Below are positions 34,784 to 44,575 of a stretch of 64,000 nt of DNA, piece by piece; within the stretch, counting starts at the first letter, position 1; the number at the start of each line of letters is the position of its first letter. A program made the position numbers and the translations under genes. Source of the stretch: Phycisphaera sp. (GTDB lineage: Bacteria > Planctomycetota > Phycisphaerae > Phycisphaerales > Zrk34); the NCBI GenBank assembly GCA_016125285.1, contig WGMA01000015.1, positions 39,739-103,738 on the forward strand, read 5' to 3'. A model generated the notes under the pieces. It was not told the origin of the DNA and did no database searches. It saw only the letters and a list, made by a program, of their open reading frames with translations.

Positions 34784-37700
34784 TTACTTGCGGCTGCGCA
34801 GGTACGCGATGAGGTCGGCGAGTTCGTCTTCGGTGAACAACCGGTCGAGCCCGGGTGGCATGAGCGATGCCTGCCCGGGCTCGATTGTTTTGATGGCGGA
34901 GCGCGACACGTGGACGGCGGCGCCGGTGGCGGGCATGAGGACGAGTTCGTTGGCGGTCTCGCGTGCGACGCGTCCGACGTGGGTCTGGCCGGACGTGGTG
35001 GTGACGGTGACCGGCTCGTAGCCGCGTGCGAAGCTGGCGGAGGGGATGACGATGGACTCGAGCAGGTCGTCGGGGGATCGGATGAGGCCGATGCGTGTGA
35101 GGTCGGGGCCGACGTTGCCGCCGCGCTGGTCGATGCGGTGGCAGGCGGTGCAGGTGGCACGCGGGGTGAAGAACAGCTCGGCGCCGCGCTGGGCGTCGCC
35201 GCGTTCGAGCACGGGGTGCAGCTCGGCGAGCCGCTTGCGGAGGGCTTCGTCGTTGGCGTTGGCCTTGTCGAGGATGCGTGCCCGGCCGGCGTCGATGGCG
35301 CGGCCGTAGGGGGCGAGCGCGTCGCGGAGCACGGCGTGGGGCACGGCGGAGACGACGGCCGACTCGTCGAGGGCGGCGACAAGCAGGCGGCCGATGTCGG
35401 GGTCGTTGGCCTTCGCGAACGCGGGCAGCACGCCGGCCAGTTCGAGCGCCCCGGCCTTGGCCACGACGCCGCTGGCAAGGCGGTTGAGCTGGATGGTCGT
35501 CAGCGGCGCGGCGCCGAGCGCGACGGCCGCGGCGCGGCGCTGCGCGGCGTCGTCGCCGGTCATCGTCTGGCCGATCAGCAGGTCGAACACGTCCTTGGGC
35601 AGCGGCTTGTCGAGACGCGGGGCGATCAGGCGCGCGGCGCGGATGCGCGTGCCCGCGGGCAGCGACGTGTCGACCGCGGCGGCGAGCAGGTGCTCGTCGA
35701 ATCCCTCGGCCTGCTGGGCGAGGATCGCCTCGAGCAGCAGGCGGCGCACGGCGGGGGGCGTCTTGGCGTCGCCGAGCTTCTGCGAGACCAGCGGGTTGAC
35801 GCGCGCGTGGTCGAGGAACGTGGTCAGCACGCGGAGCACCGTCCGCGGATCGCGCAGCTTGTCGGCGACCTGCGCCAGCCACTCGTCGAGCTTGCCGACC
35901 AGCGCGTCGACCCAGCCGCGGCGGATCATCACGTCGACCGTCGCGCGGCGCAGCGCCTCGCTGTCGGTGTCGAGCAGCGGGGCGATCAGCTCGGCGGTGA
36001 GCACCTCGTCGCCGGCGGGCATCTTGTCCAGCGCGATCAACGCGGCGCGACGCACGCGGTCGTTCGGGCTGCCCAGCCACGACAGCGTCTCGATCGGCTT
36101 GTTCATCGTGATCAGCGCGTGCACGATCGCGTGCTGCATGAGCGGGTCGGTGTCGACGCGAGGGTCGTCGAGCAGCTGCTCGAGCAGGCTCAGGTCGTCA
36201 TTGAACCGGCTCATCGCCCCGAGCGCCTCGACCGCGGCGCGGCGCACGGCCGGGCTCTCGTCGAAAACCAGCAACGACAGCTGCAGCGACATCGCGATGT
36301 CCGGCGCGGTCTGCTGCGGCGCGATGACGACGCCCCTGACGCCCGCGAACGGATCGGTGTTGGTGTGCCCCGCGGCGTTGTCGTTCTTCGTCGTGGCGGG
36401 TTGCGTTGGACTGGCAACCTTGTCGGGCCCGGTGATGGGGACCGAGCCGCCACCAAAGGGATCGCGTGGTGCGTCGTCGTCGGTCGCGTCCGCATCGTCA
36501 CCGTCGGCCGATCGGGTCAGCCGCGCCGCCGAGGCGATCTCCGCCAGCCGCACCGACTCGTCGGGCTCGGTGATGATCGTGCTGATCGTCGTGTCGGCCG
36601 GGTCGGCGTCGCGCATCCGCATCAGCGCCCACACCGCGCCGAGCCGCTGGCGCGTCGTGCCGACGCCGGGCGTGGCGATCTCCTTCAGCGGCCAGATCGC
36701 CTCGCCGCCGCGCGCGCCCAGCGCCGCGATCGCGCGGTCGCGCACGGCGAAGCGGCCGTCGTCCAGCAGCGTGATCAGCTGTGCGACCGACGCACCGGTC
36801 CAGTCGATCTTCAGCCCGCGCGGGTCGGCGGGTGTCGCGGCGTCCGTCTTGCGGATGCGATAGATCGCGCCGAGCACGTCGGGCTTGGCCGTCTGCGACT
36901 GCGGGCAGCCGATGCGGAACCACCCGCCGGTGTCGACCACCAGCAGCGAGCCGTCGGCGTCGGTCAGCACGTCGGTCGGATGGAAATCGTCGCTCGACGA
37001 GCCGAGGAAGTCGGCGACCGGGTTGACCACGAACGTCGAGCCCTGCCGCTTGAGGCGCACGCGGACGACCTTGTGCGTGTTGAACTGCGTGACGAAGAAC
37101 GTCAGGTCGTCGTTGTCGATCGGCCCGCCGCGGTACCGGCACATGCCCGACAGCGCCACGTGCCCGAAGTTGTACACCGCCGGCAGCAGGTCGCCGGTGC
37201 GGACGAACTCGGGCATCTTCTCGGCGAAGTCGAACCGCGGGTAGACGCCGCCGTCGACGTAGTGCACGAGCGTGTCGCCGCGAGGGTCGTTGAGCATCAG
37301 GTTCACCGTGCCGAGCACCTCGCCGCCCTCGGTGAAGGCGAGCTCGACGGGGTTGTCCATGCCGCCGCCGGCGAACGTGCGGAGGTCGGTGCCGTCGGGG
37401 TTGCACGAGAAGATGCGCGCCGCGTCGCCCTTGCTGATTACGTTGCCCGACGCGTCGGTGACGTTGTGCCCGTGGCGGCCGTCGCAGAAGAACAGCCGGC
37501 CGGACGGGTGCACGAACGGCCCGTGCAGCGACGCGGCGTTGCCCGTGTAGCCGAACTCGCCGAGGATCTTGTCACGCTTGTCCGCCACACCGTCGCCGTC
37601 GGTGTCTTCGAGGCGCCACAGGTAGGGCGGCGACGCGACGTAGAGCGCGCCGTCGAGCCACGCCGCGCCCATCGGCAGCGTCAGCTTGTCGGCGAACACC

Positions 37701-38011
37701 GTCGACTTGTCGAACCTGCCGTCGCCGTCGGTGTCCTCGAGCATGAGGATCGAGTTGGGCAGCTGCTTTTCGAGGTCTTCACGCTTGAGGTTGAGCCCGG
37801 CGGACTCGGCGACGTAGAGCCGGCCGCGGTCGTCGAACCCCGCCATCATCGGGTGCTTGACCAGCGGCGGGGCGGCGACGACCTCGACGCTGTACCCCGG
37901 CGGCACGCTGATCGGCGCCGGCGTGAACTCCGCGGCCTGCGCTCCGCCAACCGTCATCGCGACCACCGCCGCGAGTGTCTTCATCACGTCAACCGCTGCG
38001 AACCTGCACAT
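34784..38011 (-). CDS. PVC-type cytochrome c: beta-propeller, HEAT repeats and heme domain
   Basis: A 1075-residue exported protein of a type found almost only in planctomycetes and relatives. After a signal peptide (about 28 residues) comes a propeller of the glucose/sorbosone dehydrogenase kind (PPGYSVEVVAAPPLVKHPMMAGFDDRGRLYVAES, with calcium-like DTDGDGRFD and DTDGDGVADKRD loops). HEAT repeats follow over about 500 residues (VRRAAVEALGAM), then a C-terminal cytochrome domain with C954-x2-C957-H958 and GPDLTRIG. A role in carbohydrate oxidation is assumed for the family but unproven. The ATG at 38011 is chosen because GGAG lies 8 nt upstream; 37984 is an alternative. The HEAT section contains a low-complexity acidic stretch (DGDDADATDDDA). 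Confidence 0.9.
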   Translation of the reverse strand: MCRFAAVDVMKTLAAVVAMTVGGAQAAEFTPAPISVPPGYSVEVVAAPPLVKHPMMAGFDDRGRLYVAESAGLNLKREDLEKQLPNSILMLEDTDGDGRFDKSTVFADKLTLPMGAAWLDGALYVASPPYLWRLEDTDGDGVADKRDKILGEFGYTGNAASLHGPFVHPSGRLFFCDGRHGHNVTDASGNVISKGDAARIFSCNPDGTDLRTFAGGGMDNPVELAFTEGGEVLGTVNLMLNDPRGDTLVHYVDGGVYPRFDFAEKMPEFVRTGDLLPAVYNFGHVALSGMCRYRGGPIDNDDLTFFVTQFNTHKVVRVRLKRQGSTFVVNPVADFLGSSSDDFHPTDVLTDADGSLLVVDTGGWFRIGCPQSQTAKPDVLGAIYRIRKTDAATPADPRGLKIDWTGASVAQLITLLDDGRFAVRDRAIAALGARGGEAIWPLKEIATPGVGTTRQRLGAVWALMRMRDADPADTTISTIITEPDESVRLAEIASAARLTRSADGDDADATDDDAPRDPFGGGSVPITGPDKVASPTQPATTKNDNAAGHTNTDPFAGVRGVVIAPQQTAPDIAMSLQLSLLVFDESPAVRRAAVEALGAMSRFNDDLSLLEQLLDDPRVDTDPLMQHAIVHALITMNKPIETLSWLGSPNDRVRRAALIALDKMPAGDEVLTAELIAPLLDTDSEALRRATVDVMIRRGWVDALVGKLDEWLAQVADKLRDPRTVLRVLTTFLDHARVNPLVSQKLGDAKTPPAVRRLLLEAILAQQAEGFDEHLLAAAVDTSLPAGTRIRAARLIAPRLDKPLPKDVFDLLIGQTMTGDDAAQRRAAAVALGAAPLTTIQLNRLASGVVAKAGALELAGVLPAFAKANDPDIGRLLVAALDESAVVSAVPHAVLRDALAPYGRAIDAGRARILDKANANDEALRKRLAELHPVLERGDAQRGAELFFTPRATCTACHRIDQRGGNVGPDLTRIGLIRSPDDLLESIVIPSASFARGYEPVTVTTTSGQTHVGRVARETANELVLMPATGAAVHVSRSAIKTIEPGQASLMPPGLDRLFTEDELADLIAYLRSRK

Positions 38012-38088
38012 GCATCCGTCTCCGTAAGGGAAATCCAGCCCGTCAGTATACGGAGGTTTTTATGATGGTGTATGGGACCGAGCTTCGT

Positions 38089-38703
38089 TCAATCCCCGGA
38101 CCTTTGGGTGACCTGCGGCAGCCAGCGTGCGATGGCGTCGAATGCGGTGTTCCGGTCGCTCTCGTAGACGAACACAGCGATAACGTTTACCTGCCCTCCG
38201 TCATCGTAGTGTACGAGTGCGGGCATGGGATGTGATGCGACCATGACGTTGCGCAGACCGCCCGTGACAAGTTCAATCAGCATCACGATCAGCCCACCCG
38301 ACGGACCACTGTCCGGGAGGTCAATGGTGTGGGCCATGTCGACATCCCGGGGTGCGAGTCCCGCGTCGCACAACGCGACCGTGCGCCGGCGATAGGGAAC
38401 GCAGAACCAGCGCGACGCGATCAGGCACGTACGGCTGCGCCGATCGATGGTGATACGTTGGTTCAGCGGGCTCACCGCAAACGCCGCGACGATCAGAGAC
38501 AGCCCGCCGAGGATCCAGTAGCAGATAACTGGAACGTCGTTGGGCTCTAGGACCGCGAAGAGCAAGCCGCAGCCGACCACGTCTGCGATTAGCAGCCCCC
38601 AGTGGACTTCACGCTGCTCGCGGATTGTGCCGCCTCGCGGATCATCCACGCATCGGATGCCCTCGATGAGGCGGTCGGTCGCGTTAAACGTTGATATGCT
38701 CAT
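38089..38703 (-). CDS. Hypothetical membrane protein, 204 residues
   Basis: No family was recognised. Two adjacent transmembrane helices lie at about residues 34-54 (HWGLLIADVVGCGLLFAVLE) and 60-78 (CYWILGGLSLIVAAFAVS). The mostly soluble C-terminus (QRITIDRRSRTCLIASRW onward) has the strand pattern of small PH-like membrane-associated domains, but this is weak. The ATG at 38703 begins MSISTFNATDRL; the frame upstream of it belongs to the antisense of the metallo-beta-lactamase gene. The neighbour upstream on the same strand ends 26 bp before its start. Confidence 0.6.
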   Translation of the reverse strand: MSISTFNATDRLIEGIRCVDDPRGGTIREQREVHWGLLIADVVGCGLLFAVLEPNDVPVICYWILGGLSLIVAAFAVSPLNQRITIDRRSRTCLIASRWFCVPYRRRTVALCDAGLAPRDVDMAHTIDLPDSGPSGGLIVMLIELVTGGLRNVMVASHPMPALVHYDDGGQVNVIAVFVYESDRNTAFDAIARWLPQVTQRSGD

Positions 38704-38729
38704 CAAATTCGACGGTGCTGGGCCCGAGA

Positions 38730-39776
38730 TCACTTGCTCGTGTACGTCGCCTCGTGCTTCGTCGACGGGACGGTGATCGTGAACTTCGCGCCGGTCGGGT
38801 CGACGGACAGGTGGATCGCGTGGCCCTGGCACGTGGGGGTCGGCTCGGCGTTGGCGATGCGGGACGCGTCGGTGTTGCACTCGGGGGTCTTGAGGTTGCG
38901 GTGCATCTGGTACTGGGCCTTGATGCTCGGCACGGACTGGAGCGTTGCGAAGGTGTTCGGCATGCAGCCCTTGACGTGGCCGTTGTTCATGACGGTGACG
39001 GTCGGCTCGATCGACCGGATCAGCGCGGGGTTGTTCGACACGTCGAGGCCGTGGTGATTGACCTGGTACACGTCGACGACGCCGACGAGGTTGATCGGCC
39101 AGACGAGCTTGGCCTCCATGTCCCACGTCAGGTCGCCGCCGTCGAGGAAGTCGAACGCGCCGAAGCGGAAGAGGGTGACGACGGAGTCGGCGTTGGCGGA
39201 GGGGTCGGGCGAGCCGGCCTCGGGCGGCGCGGCGAGCGCGGCGTTGTGCGCGGCGCCGGCGGGGGGATCGACGAAGCGCCGACTCGCGGCGAGGCACACG
39301 GCGGACAGCGCGGGCCCGCCGTCGCGCTGCTTGAGCGGCAGGGCGTCGCCGGGCTTGAGCACGACGTGCTTGACCCTGGCCCGCGCCGCGACGTACGCGT
39401 CGTTGAGGTCGCCGCCGGGCTCGCCGCCGTAGTCGTACACCGTGCCGACGGGGATGAGGCCGACGAGGTCGGCGAAACCGCCGAAGTGATCGCTGTGGAA
39501 GTGGGTGATGACGACGTGATCGATGCGGTCGAGGCCCGCGGCGCGCGCCGCGGCGTTGATGCGGCCGGGGTCGCGCTCGCCGGGGTTGCCGGTGTCGATG
39601 AGCACCGACTCGCCGGTGGGCGTGACGATGAGCGTTGCGGCGCCGCCCTCGACGTCGACCCAGTGGATGTCGAGCGTGCCGGTCTTGCCGTCGGCGCGGG
39701 CGGTGTTGAGTATGGGCGTGACAAGAGTGAACGCAACGACAAGCGGCGTGAACCGGACGAGTGCGGGGATGCTCAT
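38730..39776 (-). CDS. Secreted metallo-beta-lactamase-fold hydrolase (ComEC-like)
   Basis: A 348-residue exported protein: a signal peptide of about 32 residues ending near NTARADG, then a metallo-beta-lactamase fold. The di-metal motif is THFHSDHFGG (His-x-His-x-Asp-His). The strand LDIHWVDVEGGAATLIVTPTGESVLIDTG and the late NHHGLD block resemble the hydrolase domain of ComEC and competence-linked nucleases. The ATG at 39776 has GGAGG 5 nt upstream; MEAR from 39788 is less likely. Substrate may be nucleic acid or an ester. It lies alone, separated by repeats from the FGE gene. Confidence 0.82.
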   Translation of the reverse strand: MSIPALVRFTPLVVAFTLVTPILNTARADGKTGTLDIHWVDVEGGAATLIVTPTGESVLIDTGNPGERDPGRINAAARAAGLDRIDHVVITHFHSDHFGGFADLVGLIPVGTVYDYGGEPGGDLNDAYVAARARVKHVVLKPGDALPLKQRDGGPALSAVCLAASRRFVDPPAGAAHNAALAAPPEAGSPDPSANADSVVTLFRFGAFDFLDGGDLTWDMEAKLVWPINLVGVVDVYQVNHHGLDVSNNPALIRSIEPTVTVMNNGHVKGCMPNTFATLQSVPSIKAQYQMHRNLKTPECNTDASRIANAEPTPTCQGHAIHLSVDPTGAKFTITVPSTKHEATYTSK

Positions 39777-39820
39777 GCGTGCCTCCATGAGTGATGGGCA
39801 CGTCAGTGTAGATCGGGTGA

Positions 39821-39968
39821 CACTGACAAGCGAGTCGGCGAGCTTGTCAGTGGCGCTGTGCCTGTGGATGTCGATCACTCTCTTGTCGCACCCTTTACGG
39901 GAGTGATTCGTTGGACGTCGGATCGTTGGACCTCCGCCACTGACAAGCTCGCGTCGCTCCCTTGTCAG
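39821..39968. repeat. CTGACAAGC palindromic repeat, two copies
   Basis: Copy one is CACTGACAAGC (39821-39831) facing GCTTGTCAGTG (39842-39852), an 11-bp perfect stem. Copy two is CTGACAAG (39940-39947) facing CTTGTCAG (39961-39968). Both have GCGAGTCGGCG or CTCGCGTCGCTCC between arms. They resemble REP-type palindromes and occupy the gap between divergent genes. Confidence 0.75.
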
Positions 39969-40060
39969 GGCCACCCGAAGCCGCGTGTTTGACGCACAGA
40001 CTGTTTTTCAAACGCGGCCATGCGTGCGGGGCCGGGGTCTATAATGGCCGCGTTGCCGGC

Positions 40061-41062
40061 ATGACTGACACACCCGCCCATCCCACTGCGCCCAAGGGCT
40101 GCTGCACGCCGAACGCGGCGCGTGCGCCGGGTGATGTTGCGCGCACCGGCGACGCCGTGACGATCGCGATCACGCACGCCGACACGGGCGACACGGCGGG
40201 CATGGCGCGGCTCGACGGTGGGGCGTTCGTGATGGGGACCGACAGCGACGAGGCGTGGGCGGCCGACGGCGAGGGACCGGTGCGCGAGGTGACGGTGCGG
40301 CCGATCTGGATCGACGCGTGCTGCGTGACCAACGCGCAGTACGCGGCGTTTGTCGAGGCGACCGGCTACGTGACGGACGCCGAGCGTTACGAATGGTCGT
40401 ACGTGTTTCACCTGCACGTGCCGAAGCGTTATCGCGAGCGGCTGCGCGGCGAGCGGTCGGTGGTCGGCGCCGAGTGGTGGCTGGCGGTGCCTGGCGCGTG
40501 CTGGCGTCGGCCGGAGGGCGAGCGGTCGGACGTGAAGGATCGCGGCGACCACCCGGTGGCGCACGTGTCGTGGGCGGACGCGCAGGCGTACTGCCGGTGG
40601 GCGGGCAAGCGTCTGCCGACGGAGGCGGAGTGGGAATACGCGGCCCGCGGCGGGCGCGAGCAGACGATCTACCCGTGGGGCGACAACCTCACGCCGCGCG
40701 GCCGACGCATGTGCAACATCTTCGAGGGACGCTTCCCCAACGACTACGACGCCACCGCCGCGCATCGCGGCACGTGCCCAGCCGACGCGTACAGCCCCAA
40801 CGGCTTTGGCCTGCACAACGTGTCGGGCAACGTGTGGGAGTGGTGCGCCGACTGGTTCAGCCCGACGTGGCACGTCGAGGCGAGCGACGCCACACGCCAC
40901 GAACCGCGCGGCCCGTCCACCGGCGAGCGACGCAGCCAGCGCGGTGGGTCGTTCCTCTGCCACCGCTCGTACTGCAACCGCTACCGCCTCGCCGCTCGCT
41001 ATCACAACACGCCCGACACGTCGGGGTCCAACGCGGGCTTCCGCTGCGTGCGCGACGTGTGA
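40061..41062 (+). CDS. Formylglycine-generating enzyme (sulfatase activator)
   Basis: A 333-residue FGE/SUMF1-type protein that oxidises a cysteine of sulfatases to C-alpha-formylglycine. The active-site cysteines are C300 and C305 in GGSFLCHRSYCNRYR, the same 5-residue spacing as in the human enzyme. The surrounding GLHNVSGNVWEWCADWFS and SNAGFRCVRDV blocks are also conserved, so it is a true FGE and not a generic SUMF-domain protein. Two extra cysteines sit at GCCTPN near the N-terminus. The target is probably the sulfatase encoded 24 bp downstream. The ATG at 40061 is chosen over in-frame upstream codons in intergenic DNA. Confidence 0.93.
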   Translation: MTDTPAHPTAPKGCCTPNAARAPGDVARTGDAVTIAITHADTGDTAGMARLDGGAFVMGTDSDEAWAADGEGPVREVTVRPIWIDACCVTNAQYAAFVEATGYVTDAERYEWSYVFHLHVPKRYRERLRGERSVVGAEWWLAVPGACWRRPEGERSDVKDRGDHPVAHVSWADAQAYCRWAGKRLPTEAEWEYAARGGREQTIYPWGDNLTPRGRRMCNIFEGRFPNDYDATAAHRGTCPADAYSPNGFGLHNVSGNVWEWCADWFSPTWHVEASDATRHEPRGPSTGERRSQRGGSFLCHRSYCNRYRLAARYHNTPDTSGSNAGFRCVRDV

Positions 41063-41086
41063 TTCGACGAAAGGAACACGCCGCGG

Positions 41087-42790
41087 ATGAATGCTGATGC
41101 ACGCAGATGGGTTGTGATGTTGCTGGTGATGTGTCTCGGCCAGTTCGCCGCGCGTGCGACGCACGCGCAGACCAGGCCCGACGCGCCGCGCCCCAATATC
41201 CTCGTCATCCTGCTCGACGACATGGGCTGGTCCGACCTCGGCTGCTACGGCGGTGAGGTGCGGACGCCGAACATCGATTCGCTTGCGGCGGGCGGGCTGC
41301 GCTTCACCGAGTTCTACAACACGTCGCGCTGCTGCCCCACGCGCGCGTCGCTGCTCAGCGGCCTGTATCCGCATCAGGCGGGCATCGGCAAGATGACCTT
41401 CGACGAAGGCCCCGACAAGCCCGGCTACCGCGGCGTCCTCCAGCCCACCTGCGTCACCATCGCCGAGGTGTTGCGCACCAGCGGCTACCGCACCGCGATG
41501 GTCGGCAAGTGGCACGTCTCGCTCACGCAGACGATCGGCAAGCACAACAGCCCCGAGCAGCTCGACTGGCTCAACCACCGCGCCTACTTCGATCGCGACT
41601 TCGCCGACCCCGCGACCTACCCCGTCGGCCGCGGCTTCGAGGAACACTACGGCGTGATCTGGGGCGTGGTCGATTACTTCGACCCGTTCAGCCTCGTGCA
41701 CAACACCACGCCGATCCGCGAGGTGCCCAAGGGCTACTACATCACCGACGCGCTGACCGACCACGCCATCGAGTACATCAACAAGTACACGGCCGACGGC
41801 GAGCCGCTGTTCCTCTACGCGGCGTACACCGCGCCGCACTGGCCGCTGCACGCGCTGCCGCAGGACATCGACAAGTACAAGGACACCTACACCCCCGGCT
41901 TCGATGCGACACGCCAGGCACGCTACAAGCGTCAGGTCGAGATGGGGCTGATCGATCCGAAGCGTGCGCCGCTGTCGGAGCGGATGTGGCCGGACAAGGA
42001 CATCGATGACCTCAAGCACCCGGACTTCGAGGCGCGTCGCATGGCGGTGCACGCCGCGATGATCGACCGCGTCGACCAGGGCGTCGGCCGGATCATCGCG
42101 ACGCTCAAGCAGCGCGGCCTTTTCGACAACACGCTGATCATGGTGCTGTCGGACAACGGCGCGTGCGCCGAGCAGCCCAGCCGGTTCGGGCCGGGGTTCG
42201 ACCGCAACGGCGGGCTGCGCAACGGCGAGCCGGTGCACTACGTGAAGAACGACGCGGACGAGGTGATGATGCCCGGGCCGGAGAACGTGTACACCGGCAT
42301 CGGCCCGCGCTGGGCGAACGTCGGCAACACGCCGTTCCGCTGGTGGAAGGCCGAGGAATACCACGGCGGCGTGATGACCCCGCTGATCGTGCACTGGCCC
42401 GCGGGACTCAAGGTGAAGCCCGGCTCGATCACGCATCAGCCCGGCCACGTCATCGACATCATGGCCACGTGTGTCGATCTCGCCGGGGCGACCTATCCGA
42501 CGCGCTACAAGGATCACGACATCACGCCGATGGAGGGCCGGTCGCTGCGTCCGATCTTCGAGGGCGAGCAGCGTGCCGGGCACGAGGCGATCTACTTCGA
42601 GCACTTCGGCGGGGCGAGCATCCGGATGGGCGACTGGAAGCTCGTGCGGCACAACGGCAAGCCGTGGGAGCTGTACAACCTCGCGGAGGACCTGACCGAG
42701 ACGCACGACGTCGCAGCCTCGCAGGCCGAGCGCGTCGCGTCGATGAAGGCGAAGTGGGAGCAGTGGGCGAAGCGGGCGAACGTGAAGTAG
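41087..42790 (+). CDS. Secreted arylsulfatase-type sulfatase
   Basis: A 567-residue sulfatase with a signal peptide ending near THAQTRP. The metal-binding start NILVILLDDMGWSDLGCYGG is intact. The C-x-P-x-R motif is C82-C-P-T-R followed by ASLLSG, with C82 the residue converted to formylglycine. VGKWHVS and SDNGACAEQ supply the remaining active-site features. It would hydrolyse sulfate esters, probably of marine or algal polysaccharides, in the periplasm or outside. Coupled to the FGE gene upstream, so enzyme and activator are likely cotranscribed. The exact sulfated substrate cannot be inferred. Confidence 0.93.
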   Translation: MNADARRWVVMLLVMCLGQFAARATHAQTRPDAPRPNILVILLDDMGWSDLGCYGGEVRTPNIDSLAAGGLRFTEFYNTSRCCPTRASLLSGLYPHQAGIGKMTFDEGPDKPGYRGVLQPTCVTIAEVLRTSGYRTAMVGKWHVSLTQTIGKHNSPEQLDWLNHRAYFDRDFADPATYPVGRGFEEHYGVIWGVVDYFDPFSLVHNTTPIREVPKGYYITDALTDHAIEYINKYTADGEPLFLYAAYTAPHWPLHALPQDIDKYKDTYTPGFDATRQARYKRQVEMGLIDPKRAPLSERMWPDKDIDDLKHPDFEARRMAVHAAMIDRVDQGVGRIIATLKQRGLFDNTLIMVLSDNGACAEQPSRFGPGFDRNGGLRNGEPVHYVKNDADEVMMPGPENVYTGIGPRWANVGNTPFRWWKAEEYHGGVMTPLIVHWPAGLKVKPGSITHQPGHVIDIMATCVDLAGATYPTRYKDHDITPMEGRSLRPIFEGEQRAGHEAIYFEHFGGASIRMGDWKLVRHNGKPWELYNLAEDLTETHDVAASQAERVASMKAKWEQWAKRANVK

Positions 42791-42822
42791 GGCGGCGGGC
42801 CCGTCGCGGCGCGGCGTGACGT

Positions 42823-43089
42823 TTACGCGGTGATCAGCTCGCCGACCTCGACCGCCTCGCCGACGAACCACGGGTAGGGCAGCCAGTCGTGCGCCTCGGC
42901 CGTGTCGCACATCAGGTGCAGCAGTTCGTCCGGCGTCGCGACCGCGCCCCGGTTGCGGCGGCGGGGCACCATCCGCTTGAGCACCGTCGTGTCGATGTCA
43001 CGGATGACGCGCTCGGCGTGCGTGAATTCGCTGCCGTCGGTCGCGTCGTTGTCGTAGTCGTCGTTGAAAATGATCTCGTCGAAGCTCAT
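42823..43089 (-). CDS. Small acidic hypothetical protein, 88 residues
   Basis: A soluble protein with a very acidic start (DEIIFNDDYDNDATDGSE), a short basic patch (KRMVPRRRNRG) and no recognisable domain. The ATG at 43089 has GGGAG upstream at normal spacing, which supports real translation. It is an isolated gene convergent with the sulfatase and upstream of carA on the opposite side. The 173 bases between it and carA show no clear signal. Confidence 0.55.
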   Translation of the reverse strand: MSFDEIIFNDDYDNDATDGSEFTHAERVIRDIDTTVLKRMVPRRRNRGAVATPDELLHLMCDTAEAHDWLPYPWFVGEAVEVGELITA

Positions 43090-43262
43090 GGCGTGTCTCC
43101 CTGTTGAAGGTTCCGATGAGCATCTAACGCGAATCGCGTGCCAGACTCACTCAGGTTCCTCACACACGTGACATCGGCCGCTTTCGACGCAAGTTGAGGC
43201 GCAGCGACAAACTTTCTGAGCGGGTCTGTCTCAATTTGAGAGGAATCACGGCGGCGTTAGGC

Positions 43263-44480
43263 TCACGCGCCCACGGCGTTGCGACGCTTCTGGGCCGTGT
43301 CCATCGCCTCGGCGGTGGGGGACTGGCCCGTCAGCATCATCTCCACGAAGCAGTCGAACAGGTACGACGCGTCGTGCGGTCCGGGCGACGCCTCGGGGTG
43401 ATACTGCACCGCGAAGATCGGCAGGTCCTTGTGGCGGAACCCTTCGAGCGTGCGGTCGTTGAGGTTGATGTGCGTCGGCTCGCCGCCGACCTTCTCCAGC
43501 GACTTCTGCTCCACGGCGAAACCGTGGTTCTGGCTGGTGATCTCGACCTTGCGGGTCGCGAGGTTCTGCACCGGCTGGTTGCAGCCGCGGTGGCCGAACT
43601 TCAGCTTGAACGTGTCGGCCCCGAGCGACAGGCCCAGCATCTGGTGCCCGAGGCAGATCCCGAAGATCGGCAGCTCGCCGTGCATCTTCTTGAGGCCCGC
43701 GATCGTCTTGTCGACCGCCGCCGGATCGCCCGGCCCGTTCGACACGAACAGCCCGTCGGGCTTGAGCTCGAGGATCGCCTCGGCGGGCGCGTCCCACGGC
43801 ACGACCGTCACGTCGCAGCCGCGGTCCGCCAGGTTCCGCAGGATGTTCGACTTCGCGCCGCAGTCGATCGCCACGACGTTGAACCGCCGACCGGCGTCGG
43901 GCACGACGCCCTGGATCGGCTGCCACCCGCCGAGCGTCTCGCTCCAGCTGGAGTTGCTCGTCGCGCTGACCGCGCACGCGAGGTTCTGCCCTGACATCTC
44001 CGGCGACGCCTTGGCCGCGGCGACCAGCGCGGCGGGGTCGTGATCGCCCGCCGCGAGCACGCCGCGCATCGCGCCGTCGATCCGCAGCTTGCGTGTCAGC
44101 GCCCGCGTGTCGATGCCCGCGATGCCGACCACGCCCTGCTCGGCGAGCCAGTCTTCGAGGCGGATCTGCGAGCGGAAGTTCGACGGCGCGTTCGCCAGTT
44201 CCTTGACGACGAATCCCGCGACCTGCACCTTCGTCGATTCCATGTCCTCGGAGATGTTGATGCCGTAGTTGCCGATGTGCGGCACGGTCATCGTGACGAT
44301 CTGCCCGGTGTAGGACGGATCGGTCAGCACCTCCTGGTAGCCGGTCATGCCGGTGTTGAACACGACCTCGCCGGAGATGGGCTGGGTGCGGTCGACGGCG
44401 CCGAAGGCGTAGCCGGTGAACACGGACCCGTCCTCGAGGGCGAGGCGGGCGACGGGCAGGTTTTTGCGGTTTTGGCTCAT
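43263..44480 (-). CDS. carA: Carbamoyl-phosphate synthase small subunit
   Basis: The glutaminase subunit (405 residues) that supplies ammonia to CarB for carbamoyl phosphate in pyrimidine and arginine synthesis. The N-terminal domain reads LEDGSVFTGYAFG and GEVVFNTGMTGYQE. The class I amidotransferase triad is visible: the nucleophile Cys in FGICLGHQMLGL, His in AVQYHPEASPGP and the following Glu. ATSNSSW and VSNGPGDP are typical. The start is set at 44480 (MSQNRK); 44492 is an in-frame alternative. Neither has a strong ribosome binding site. carB is not in the window. The divergent upstream region carries the retron RNA. Confidence 0.93.
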   Translation of the reverse strand: MSQNRKNLPVARLALEDGSVFTGYAFGAVDRTQPISGEVVFNTGMTGYQEVLTDPSYTGQIVTMTVPHIGNYGINISEDMESTKVQVAGFVVKELANAPSNFRSQIRLEDWLAEQGVVGIAGIDTRALTRKLRIDGAMRGVLAAGDHDPAALVAAAKASPEMSGQNLACAVSATSNSSWSETLGGWQPIQGVVPDAGRRFNVVAIDCGAKSNILRNLADRGCDVTVVPWDAPAEAILELKPDGLFVSNGPGDPAAVDKTIAGLKKMHGELPIFGICLGHQMLGLSLGADTFKLKFGHRGCNQPVQNLATRKVEITSQNHGFAVEQKSLEKVGGEPTHINLNDRTLEGFRHKDLPIFAVQYHPEASPGPHDASYLFDCFVEMMLTGQSPTAEAMDTAQKRRNAVGA

Positions 44481-44575
44481 GGTTAGGGGCACAGTTTAAC
44501 GATCGGCGCGGCGGACACCAGTTGCGGTGTCGATTTGGGGCTCCAACGCCGTGGGCGTTTGTTGTACGATATTTT

